Position numbers and translations under genes: made by a program. The notes below the pieces were generated by a model that saw only the letters and a list, made by a program, of their open reading frames with translations, was not told where the DNA came from and searched no databases. From Meghimatium bilineatum (lineage: Eukaryota > Mollusca > Gastropoda > Stylommatophora > Philomycidae), in contig CM067317.1 of NCBI GenBank assembly GCA_034231615.1, forward strand, positions 50,240,282 to 50,304,281: 64,000 nt of DNA, read 5' to 3'. Below, one piece after another: positions 35,996-46,379 of this stretch. Each line of letters begins with the position of its first letter. Position 1 is the first letter of the stretch.

Positions 35996-36934
35996 TACAC
36001 AGAATTTCGGTAAAGACGCATTAAACGTTGCATGCAACTATCTGTGCGCTATGCACGAGAGACCCCCCCCCCCCTCCCCCGGATGCATAATATTAAAACG
36101 GTTTGACTGATTTCCATAATGAACTACTGTATACAAGAAATAGTCATCGCTTATCATGGACTATCACCAACTAGATTATATCAGATTTAATTCAAAATGT
36201 TTGCGACCCATTTATTTCGGTGTATTAGTTGTTTTTATTTTCGTAATATCAACTTACTGTCTGTATTCATGACATCTGCTGTTTATGCGTTCCGCCGGTT
36301 CTTGATATCAGCTAAAACTAATGCGTCATCTGCATGTCTGAGTTTGTTTACTATTTTACTGAATTGTATTTCTCGCAGCTTTTCAATTTGTTACCGATAG
36401 TGTATAAATTGAAGAAAAATTATGATAGTAAGTGTTCCTATTTCTCACTTTAAAAAAATATATATTAATACGAAATTTGTTATAAAGAAATATATAAAAT
36501 TAAGACTTAAAATATTTTTAAAAAACCATTAACTTTTAAAAAAGAAAAAAAACTGATAAAAAAGTTTCCAAAATTAAGACTGAAAAAGAACCCACTAACT
36601 TAACTAAAAAGTTTAAAACCTAATCCCTTTCGAAATACGACCTTCCTGGTTAACACATTTCTCCCAGAGGTTCTTCCACTAGCGGAAACATTATTTTTTT
36701 TTCAGTATCGTATATCAGGATATCTCATTCGCTGCTTTTAACCCTTACTTCTTCTCTAGCCATCTCTCATCCCTTTGAGTACAAACTTCAATCTTGGAAA
36801 TAATCGACGCAGAAAGCTGAGTTTTGAAAGCAGACCACCTAGCCCGTATATAAGGAGAGTTAACTAAACACACCCCCCCCCCTTTCCCCCTAGGAAATAA
36901 GAAAATGACATTTAATATAATACATTTAGAACAG

Positions 36935-37205
36935 ACGAATTGGAAGATATCATGAACGAAATAAATATCATCTCAAGTGAAGACTACAATCGAGAGACAA
37001 TCAAGTGGTTTGGCCACATCATGAGAATGGAACCAACGCAACCAACCCTTCGTGCATACAACAGCAGAAGATCGAGTTACAAGGGACAAGTAAGATCAAG
37101 AACTAGATGGGTGGAGACAATAAAAGAGACATATGCTGACCATGGCCAATACGACCCACATGGCCAAAGACAGCCAACTCCAACTTCCCATCACGAGGCT
37201 TAATA
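36935..37205 (+). pseudogene. LINE ORF C-terminal fragment
   Basis: It reads ETIKWFGHIMRMEPTQPTLR then RSRTRWVETIKET. The KWFGHIMRM and R-x-R-x-RW pattern is the conserved end of LINE ORF2, here from a different subfamily from those at 4126 and 24225. A type D repeat with C-runs lies on both sides (36840-36920 and 37255-37350). Confidence 0.65.
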
Positions 37206-38049
37206 GCACAAGTAGAAATGACAATAGATATTAGATATAGTACCAGGAAGCAAACCAAAATGTGGGTAAACAATAACCCTCACCCCCCCCCTTTTTAGTG
37301 AATATTTTCCTCAAAAAGACACACAAAAAACTCACGAAATCAATACGATTTCCAGTTTATTCGATGACGTACCTGCAGCTCAGAGTATCACAAATTTCCA
37401 TGTCTCAACAAAGAGTCCTGTATGTTTTCGTTGCATGATCTGAAGCATCGTTGCGAGGGGTGTGTCTGTTGACAATCTCTCAAAGTTTCGTTCTATTGCT
37501 TCTAATAACGGAGACACCCATGCATTGTTTGGGTGAGAAAGGAGAGCAAAGAACAACAACACTGCTATGTAATTGTAAAAGGCAGTTATGAAGGTTTGTG
37601 ACTGAAATAGGGTGTACCGTGAATAAGGTACAGATATCGAAGTCACGATGAAAACCATGCACGTCTTCCTCTCAATTACATCCTGCTAACGAGCAAAGGT
37701 TCAGGTATATTAGACGTGGATTCCAGAGAGACCCGTTTGGAAGATCTACAGAAGATCATTCGGATTTTACTCGGTGAATTAATATAGGCTGAAAATGTGC
37801 GGATGAATGGTTTCATTGTACACGGGTTTCTCCAAGTGTAAAGTGTCCCTCTCACAGAACACTGCCTGCGAGGAGTACGACTCCGAAAGAATAGTAACTT
37901 AACATGAAGTCTCCAGTCAGAAACCTTCGCACAGATACATTTTGTGAACAAGACTTCGCAGCTCGATTTTAAATCCACATCATCCTCAGCACTAGGCAGA
38001 TAGTTTGGCAACTTCGCAGAAGGTTAGCTGAGTCGTATTGGTAACCTCT

Positions 38050-38420
38050 TTGCAAAACTTCTTCTTTCGCTTTCATTCTCAAACTCTCGCTGGTACTCTC
38101 GTATAGCAGGACAATGGTCCTAACTAGATTTCCAGCAGAATGTAGTTCAGAGAATTCAAATGGTCCTAACTAGATTTCCAGCAGAATGTAGTTCAGAGAA
38201 TTCAAATGGTCCTAACTAGATTTCCAGCAGAATGTAGTTCAGAGAATTCAAATGGTCCTAACTAGATTTCCAGCAGAATGTAGTTCAGAGAATTCAAATG
38301 GTCCTAACTAGATTTCCAGCAGAACGTAGTTCAGAGAATTCAAATGCGTTGTGGTGCCGTTTTATTTGCGCCACTGGCCGTCTTCGGCAGTTATCAGAGC
38401 TAACTATCAACATCAGCAAT
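38050..38420 (-). mobile_element. SINE B2 copy with an internal 46-bp tandem amplification
   Basis: The plus strand begins 'ctttcattctcaaactctcg', the B-type tail end, and finishes with 'tgccgttttatttgcgccac' and 'tggccgtcttcgg', the B2 5' end. Between these, 38115-38344 is exactly five copies of a 46-bp unit, 'tggtcctaactagatttcca' to 'gagaattcaaa'. This unit corresponds to a single-copy stretch in other B2 copies. One base differs in the fifth unit (gaacgt for gaatgt). Confidence 0.82.
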
Positions 38421-39697
38421 AGGTGCTCTATTTCAGTCTGAAGGACATGGTCATTTTGAGGTCAATAATAATGAGTCAGTATTGGGAACGCGCGAAAATA
38501 CTCGGTGTGATCTGAACGGGGTCGGTGTAACCTAGAGAGAAAACCTAACAAGAATTTCAAAAAGAACACTTAACCAACACAGAATGAGAACCATCAACCG
38601 TTATACCACGGGAGATTTACTGAAACGAAGATCTGATCAAGTATGGACAAATCTGGAGTGTGATTGGTGGTTTCACCCACCAATTGTAAAGGAAAATATA
38701 ACTTACCATTTAGTACTAAGAAACACGTATATCCCTGACCTTTCAAGTACTATAAAGCCTCTCCATAGAAAGTAAACAAAGGTCAATACTTTAAAATGTC
38801 TCAGTTTTTATTATTTCCGTGAGTTTCGTTGGTCGGCCTTGGCTTTTTTTTCAGGCAACTCCAAGTATATAAATAGTGACATACAAAATTCACAACACAA
38901 CTCCCCCCCCCCCCCTTCCTGTCTCCTCACAAAAAAGATCCCAGAAAAACTACAAAATGGGAGTAATCAGCTTTTATTTGTAAAACATCCTCCCCTCATC
39001 ACTCTCTTAGCAACGTCGCATCTATGGCTTCAGCTGAAACCACCGTTAAAATTAAAATGTCTGTTGGGGTCCACACAACCTGTGACAGAATTATCAGCAA
39101 ATCTGATGGTGACAATAAATATTAGAAACAACACATGTTTGTACAGGTGATAAATCAAATAATATTACATATCAAATTGTTGATGCTCAAATAATAGTTT
39201 AATGAAACGACACACACCTGTGATCACTTTACCATAACCAGGGATATGAGCAAGTGAATCGGTGTCACTCATAATGAACTCTGGTTATCCATTACACTAT
39301 AGATCTATTAGACAAATAGTTCGTTAAATGAACCAAAGTTGGCTACCCCTCAGGGCGGACTCATCAATCTTCTTCAGCAGATGGTGAAAGTAATACATGT
39401 ATTGTTTCCTTGGCTCGCTAGTCGTATAAAAGTAAAAACGGAGATAGGTTAAAGTGTTGCTAATGTATATAAACAAACTATACCAACGACGATGACAGAG
39501 GCAGACGACGTTTCGACCAAAGCCTTCTCAACTTCTTCATGCACTCATTGTCGCTGCTATGTTTAAAAAAACTGGGGGGGGGGGCGGGGTGATACTTGAA
39601 TATTAGTATATGATTATTTTTGTATTTATAAGTTCCTTTCTGTGTTTTTTTTTTGGTTAACCAACAATTGGGGACAGTATGATATTATTATATGATT

Positions 39698-39897
39698 GTC
39701 CGGCTCTGTGACGGCGTGGTACAGTGTCAGTCTGTGACGGCCAAGGTATAGGGTTCAAATTCCGCCGCAGGTAATTGTGCATCCGAACAGTTCAAAAAGC
39801 AAAGGCAATCTACAGAGCGTATTTATAGTGCTTAGAACATCACTACAGCCATAAAATGCTCAATTGGTGGCTTCGTACTGAGTTGGACATGCTAACA
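39698..39897 (+). mobile_element. SINE A, complete copy with 11-bp TSD
   Basis: attatatgatt flanks it exactly at 39687-39697 and 39898-39908, giving a 200-bp element. The head is tRNA-like ('gtccggctctgtgacggcg' with B box 'gggttcaaattcc'), followed by 'gcatccgaacagttc', 'ggcaatctac', 'gaacatcactacagcc' and '...gagttggacatgctaaca'. No poly(A) is present. This is the reference copy for family A in this window. Confidence 0.9.
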
Positions 39898-40335
39898 ATT
39901 ATATGATTATGCATTTTGTATATAAATATAGAACATTTTACGTGACGTTATCTATTTTGTTTCTCAAAATATAAAAACTATTGTTCAATTTAGAGTTGTG
40001 GTATTAATATACTCAATGCGTCTAATACTTCTGGAAAGGTGAACAATCTAGCTACCCACCACCCACAATACAGCTGGTTTTTAGTACATCGATGAAGAAG
40101 TGCACTTCACATACCTTTGATGGCCATAAATAAGGTAGGTAGATTGTTTTTGTGGTGAAGAGTGAAGTTCCCACCACGTAGGAAATTTTGGATATACAAA
40201 ATACAGCATTTTACTTTCATTGGCTATCGACACGAAGTATACACGATGCGACCAATGAAGATCACGGGAAACTTCAAATAAGCCATTTCAGATGCTGTTT
40301 TCCAATTATCCAACGTCTTATATTTTCGATGGTCA

Positions 40336-40585
40336 CAGTAAAAGTAAAGTTAAGCAATAGCATTTATTAATGACGTCGTGGTATGAGATTTTAGCGATCT
40401 CACAATTCACAAAATCCTATCTCTCGCAGTCTTTACTTCCCGGATTACTCCAGTGCCCAATTAAGGCTGGGTCGACCCGGGAGCTGTTGCTATCTGAAAA
40501 AAAACATTTCCGCCTCAACTGGGGAATGAACCCATTACCATTGATATGCAAAGCCAGTGCGTTAACCATTGCGCTACGCTGTTCT
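40336..40585 (-). mobile_element. SINE C copy, inverted
   Basis: 'aagcaatagcatttattaat', 'tctctcgcagtctttacttc', 'cggattactccag', 'aactggggaatgaacccatt' (complement of the B box) and 'gttaaccattgcgctacgct' (complement of the A box) match 9819-10088 inverted. Confidence 0.82.
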
Positions 40586-40934
40586 CAGTTCGGACGGTCA
40601 CGGTACAGGTCACTGATCCAGAAAAAAAGAAAGACAAGTTCCTAAAGACTTCCAATGTCGGTGAGAAACTTCTCACGTGCTGTTTTCACTCTTGATTTAC
40701 GTAAATGTAATTGCGTGAAGCACCACCAAGAGTAGATCGTTGGTCTCACATGCTAGTGAGGTCCAGGCAGAGCCGTGCTATGATGCAGAGAGGCAACCAC
40801 ATCAGGCGGGGAAAAAAATCAAAATACATGTAAGGAGCGACATTTAAAACCTGTTACGGGGCGGCATTTAGAAGACTTGCATCATACTGAGAAAATCTAC
40901 CGCACAGTCCTGGGTTAAATTGGATCAATTGGAA

Positions 40935-41715
40935 AATAATAAACAACCTGAGATATGCAGATGACACTGTTCTTTTAGCAGAAAGTGAACATGAACTACA
41001 AAGACTAATAGATCAAGTAAATAAATCAAGTAATGAATATGGACTGGATATAAATATCCAAAAAACAAATACCATGATAATCAGCAAAAACAGAAGAACA
41101 AAAGCTAAACATACGCATACATGGAGAGAAACTACAACAAGTAAAATAGTATCAATATCTTGGACACATAGTCACACATGACAGCAGATGTGAAACAGAA
41201 GTTAAGAGGAGAATAGGAATGGCTAAAAGTACCTTCAATGGCATGAGGAAAATAGTAACATCTAAACAAATTACAAATAAGTTAAAAATGAGAATTATAA
41301 AATGATATATCTATTCTATATTAATGTATGGCTCAGAAACATGGACACTAAATAAGCTAAATAAACAGAAGACAGAACTGATGCCTTTGAGATGTGGGTA
41401 TATCGAAAAATAGGGAGAACATCATGGAAGGAAGAAAACAAAGAGGATCTAAAAACACTTAATATGAAGAAAGAATTATTAAAGGAAATAAAGATCAAGC
41501 AAATAAAATATTTTGGATACATTAAAAGGCATGACACATTATTGAAGACCTTACTTGAAGGTAAAGGGAAGCGAGCAAGAGGTATGCAGAAATACAAGTG
41601 GGAGAGTAACATCACAAGATAGAAAGATTACTCTAGCAGAGTGCACTACCAAGACAAGAGATAGGGGATGTTGGAGGTCTGTTGCAGCCAACGGTACCTG
41701 ATGATGATGATGATG
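40935..41715 (+). pseudogene. LINE family G, longest copy
   Basis: It begins with NNLRYADDTVLLAESEHELQ, the catalytic YADD box, then LIDQVNKSSNEYGLDINIQK. After frameshifts it continues as FEMWVYRKIGRTSW, KYFGYIKRHDTLLK, RARGMQKYKWESNITR and a (GAT)n tail at 41699-41714. It carries more frameshifts than the copy at 24225-24790. No clean TSD was found. Confidence 0.78.
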
Positions 41716-41754
41716 TGTGCCTTTACGCCGATCCTTTATGCATATGGTTTCTTT

Positions 41755-42010
41755 TTCTTCCGAGTTTATTCTCAAACTCCTGATGGTTAGCAAGATATAG
41801 GCCAGAGAACGGAATGCGTTGTCGTGGTTTACAGTTTCGCTGCGACAAATGCGCCTTTCGACCTGACACATCCAACGCATCATGACTTTAATTTATGAGG
41901 TGGAACGGCCAAATCAGCCCCCCCCCCCACAAAAAAATCTCCTTAGCAGTCTCTTACATTATATTACACTAATCTTTGCTCCCATCTGAGCCCCGACGAC
42001 ACACGAGCGG
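41755..42010 (-). mobile_element. SINE B1 copy
   Basis: 'attctcaaactcctgatgg', 'ggaatgcgttgtcgtgg', 'gcgcctttcgacctgacaca' and 'ctttgctcccatctgagccc' follow the family order. A C-run and an A-run are inserted at about 41920-41937. Confidence 0.72.
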
Positions 42011-43774
42011 TACGTTGTCTTAGACTCTGTTACATAAACGGAATGCACTCCTATTTTGAAATCATGTCCCTTCTTATTTATATCTAAAAAGTAGGCGTCT
42101 CGATAATTTGGAACGTGCGTACAAAGCTAAGAGCCGACTGGCACAGCACATACGTTTCCTTTGGGGTTTCCTCTAGACCGGGTTAACGATTATACAGCCA
42201 AGAGGGTCACGTCAATAAGCCATACCATACGCGTGAAAAATTATCTCAAACCGCCGCTGACAATTAAAATTCCCTTGAGAGCGCATCCCCTAATTCACCA
42301 CCAAAACATACAAATGTCTAATCTTGTTTCAAACATGCTCCACTGAGTATATCGCAAGGCATTTCTGCATAATATATTATGTATGACCCAAGCCAATATT
42401 CAAATTGTTGAATATTCAAGGAATCATGCCAGATTACAGGAATTTTCCTTAAGATAATAACCAAAAAATTGTTTGTTTATTTAAATAACGGAGTGAAGGG
42501 GCAATTACAAGAAACTAGAAGAGCCAGAATTAATGTATATGTACGGATACTCAATGAGCAGTCCTTTTTTTATGAAATGAAAGTGTCAGCTCACCAGCAC
42601 TTACATAATAGTTCTATTAACTACTATGAATGAACGTCCAACTTAGAATAACCATGTTATACGAGGTAGAGAATGGAACTTAATGTACTGGAATTGAACA
42701 TCGTACTTTGATGCTCAAACTGATCTAACAACTGTACTGACTCTCCTTTTACAGTACTTTCATACCAAAAGGATATCCTGGAAGGGATGATGAACGGCGC
42801 AAATAGCGCAGCTTATGTTTACACTTACTATTCGCACACTGAAATCACGATGAGTAACCATAAAGACAAATTAATTAATGTGATTATTCTAGAACATTGA
42901 ATCTTAACCTGAGCCCAGCAGATCCCATGTGGGTATCGCAGAAGTTGCCACGATTATTGGTGGCATGTTTTACCTTATGGGAGTGGGGGACATATCATGA
43001 GTCAATATTGTGTTAGTGGTTACGTTGTATAAATATTAAGAAACAATTATTTCAGACAAGAATAAATACATTTAGGATAACATCTGATTTGAATCATTTA
43101 GTAGTGAAAGGTGTAAGAGTTAAGTGAAGATGATTTTGCGCGCACGCACACACAAACAGCAATGACATTAATTGCAATGTGTGACGGTGGAGACTTTTGA
43201 CTTTTAACAAACACAAAACTGAATATTTAATTAATTTTAAAATAAGACATTTTTAAAATTTAAAATTAATAATAAAGTGAGGTGTAGGCATCACATTTAC
43301 AGTTCTTTCCTACGTGGTTTTCAATTATAGATGAAAATTGTATGAATATAATGGTTGGAAGTAATGTGCATATAAGCGTTATGCTTATAATTGTCGTAAG
43401 GGAACATTAAAATAGTGTTCTGGTGGTCCTAGGTAACGTAGGGTTGAGAAATTACTGTTGAAGAGTGAATACAAAAGAATAGTACTTAATGTATTTACTC
43501 TTTTCTACGCGAGCCATGACCAATGGAACAGGTGGTCATCAAGTTCCACAACTATTGTCTCCGGTGTTGGCGGATCCATTATGTTGCTAAACTTTCACTA
43601 TGTTACAATGCTAAGTTCAACATTATTCTCCCTCTGCAGAAATTTATACTGAAGACGGGCCATGATTGAATGCTATAACAAACAATAGGCCTCACTCAAC
43701 GCATATGCTGTAGTAAATGTATCTGTCTACAGAATTCTTAGCATTCTTCTATACAACTATAGTATATGTTGCCT

Positions 43775-43910
43775 ATACGGTTTTTCTTGTCTTGTGATGA
43801 AGGGTGGGTGGTAAAACCTCTACGGTCTTTCTTGTCTTGTGATGAAGACTGGCGGTAAAACCTCTACGGTCTTTCTTGTCTTATTGTGATGAAGGGTAGG
43901 CGATAAAATA
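43775..43910. repeat. Three-copy tandem repeat, about 45-48 bp
   Basis: 'cggtttttcttgtcttgtga' followed by 'tgaagg..gg.ggtaaaacctcta' occurs three times with small indels. Confidence 0.8.
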
Positions 43911-44675
43911 TGTTTTGAAGTTGGAATATGACAAATGTAAATATGAAACACATGCTGCCTATAAAAACACGAGAACATGTAATAAAATGTAAAGACATTG
44001 ATGAATTCAAAGTTTCATGCCGTAATGACATTTACCAAAAACAAAACCAATACAAAAGATAAAAAGGTGAATTCGTTTCAGTCTCCATATTTTACTATAT
44101 GCATATAAATGCAGATTTTTATATCTCTGCTTGTTTATTATCCAAGATTCACGCCCACGTGTCAAGTTTGGGATTTGTTAAACTGTATTATGTCTTTTTT
44201 GTTATCCGAATCAATAAATATTCATTGCATATAATGTCTCCAGCATCTTGAATGTTGTCTTCGCATGACTGATTTTATTCTTTACACTAAACCACATCTC
44301 TTGTTTGATATTCTGAGGGTACCATGATATTTCAATCGATTGACTCGTTTTTATCTACCTATTGTAGTGTTATATTCTTTGTCTCTTTGCTATCGCCGTA
44401 TCTTATATAAGCTACAGTTTTACAACTGTCTTTTGAGGAGGCCCAGCAACTTAACAATGGCTATGGTAAGCTTTGTCTTCCAGGCGACCCATTAACAATT
44501 CTAATATTGTAATCTGCGGGTATTCTGCATCAACTGTTTCCGTTAAAATTCTTACAATTCCAATCTCTTATTTCTATGCAAAAGTGAGTTTTGTGAAGTG
44601 AATATCATCATCATGTACCATGCTGTGCTAGCTAAATTGTGTTTCATTTGTATCATCTATCTCATTCATTACTCT

Positions 44676-44950
44676 TCTTCTTCTGCGTTCATTCTCAAAC
44701 TCCTGCAGATCAGCAGGATGTAGTCCGGAGAACGGAATGCGTTGTGTCATAGTTTACAGCATTGCTGCGATATCTGCACCTTTCGCCCTGACACACCCGA
44801 CTTCAGCATGGCTTTGGGTCACTGACCCTATATGGGATGGGACAGCCAACTCCATCCCATAACCTCCTTAGTCGCCTCGTACGACATGCATGGAAGGTAA
44901 ACAGTGTTGCTATTCTTTGCTCCACTTTCGGGCCCGACGACACACAGGCG
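44676..44950 (-). mobile_element. SINE B1, complete copy with 17-bp TSD
   Basis: atctcattcattactct flanks it at 44659-44675 and 44951-44967, giving a 275-bp element. Read on the minus strand it starts 'cgcctgtgtgtcgtcgggcc' and ends in a GAA-rich tail ('gaacgcagaagaaga'). No convincing tRNA B box is visible, so its promoter type is open. It is the reference for family B. Confidence 0.9.
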
Positions 44951-45009
44951 ATCTCATTCATTACTCTGTCCGCTCTAATCCTTCAGTGTCATTTACATCT
45001 CATCCTTCC

Positions 45010-45260
45010 CTCTGTCTTAACATCTCATCCTTCATTCTGTCTTTACATCTCATCCTTCACTGTTGATACGTTTCATCCGTCACCCTGTCTTTACATCTCA
45101 TCCTTCACTGTTGATACGTTTCATCCGTCACCCTGTCTTTACATCTCATCCTTCACTGTTGATACGTTTCATCCGTCACCCTGTCTTTACATCTCATCCT
45201 CCACTGTCGATACGTTTCATCCGTCACCCTGTCTTTACATCTCATTCTTCAATGTCAGTA
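45010..45260. repeat. 48-bp minisatellite, about 4-5 copies
   Basis: 'tgttgatacgtttcatccgt' plus 'caccctgtctttacatctca' and 'tccttcac' repeats, with starts at 45061 and 45109 giving the 48-bp period. Degenerate 'catctcatccttca' units continue to about 45400. The multiple-of-three period creates a 189-codon open frame that is an artefact. Confidence 0.92.
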
Positions 45261-45959
45261 CATCTCATTCTTCACTCTTTGGGTACATTTCATCCTTCAA
45301 TCTGTCATTACGTCTCAACCTTCACTCTGGCCAGTCTCGTCCTTCAGGTCTCATCCTTTACTATGTCCGGTCCCATCCATCACTCAGTCAGTTATTTACT
45401 CTGTAGTTCTATTTTTTTACGTCCATCGCTCTACTGTTCCTTCATTTACTTTTCCATTCTACCTCACCCTTTCCCTCTAGTATAATGTCCAAACCTTCGT
45501 AATTCCCTTTTTACGACATAATTTGTCTGCTTTAACTCTGGCCCACATACCGACTGATACGCCGCAAGATATTTAGTGCATTACTCACGAAACATGAACA
45601 CTTCTAACCAGCAGCCAATACTCGTTCAATCTGCTACTTTCCTGCTAAGCGGATTACTATTTCTATATCCCCAACAGTTTGTCATTCAATGTCTAATTGC
45701 ACTCAACCAACAACAAAGATGGTCCTTTCAAATGTGGTGATAAACCTATTTCTGTCAGGTGTGTAATGTCTGGGTGAAGTTGAATAAAGACACTGATGGA
45801 TTTAGGCTGACCACTACTTTATTTTGAAATGGTGAAAACGTTCCCGATGTCAAAGTGTGAAGGCATATCACGTATTCGCCTTTGGTAGGACACTGTTAAT
45901 CCGCTAGTTAATAACAACAATAACACTCCCAAATCTTCACCGTCCTCAAGGGGTGCGAG

Positions 45960-46260
45960 CAAATGAGGGGGAAGGGGGTTGGAAAAAAGTAACGTAAAAC
46001 AAAACTGTTTTATATGACAATTAAATTGATGGAATTTGAAAGATTCTACCCCCCCCCCCCCCCCAAAAAAAATCATGCAGTTTTTCGTACTCTTTTTGAG
46101 CAAACAATTTTCAAAACAGTGGGAGGGGGGCATAATTAAGCAGGGGAGTCCCTGAATTCTTGACAATGTGTTGACAAGAGGAAGGGGCCAGATTTGGTTT
46201 AAAATTATTGACGTAATGTATGGACAGCCCCCCCCCTCCCCACTAATCAGACAGGAATTA
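45960..46260. repeat. Dispersed repeat H copy with long C-run
   Basis: It shares 'gaattcttgacaatgtg', 'ttgacaagaggaagggg' and 'aatgtatggacagcccc' with 34080-34375, and has a 17-base C-run near 46050. Confidence 0.55.
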
Positions 46261-46379
46261 ACCAAAGACTAATATGAACAAATTGCACAACATTGCTTTG
46301 TTTTGCAAGAAAATGTGAGTTAATAGTGATATATCAATGTCCTCGTGTCCCACCTATACCAACATCTTATAACATGATG

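Noticed and set aside
44837-45485. Frames of 189 and 140 codons rich in Ser/His/Pro
   Set aside because: They span the 48-bp minisatellite and the 5' end of a SINE B copy, with no protein domain.
45819-46265. A 148-codon minus-strand frame
   Set aside because: It lies in dispersed repeat H and includes a poly-Gly stretch from the C-run. No similarity to a protein is recognisable, and the related copy at 34080-34375 lacks the frame.
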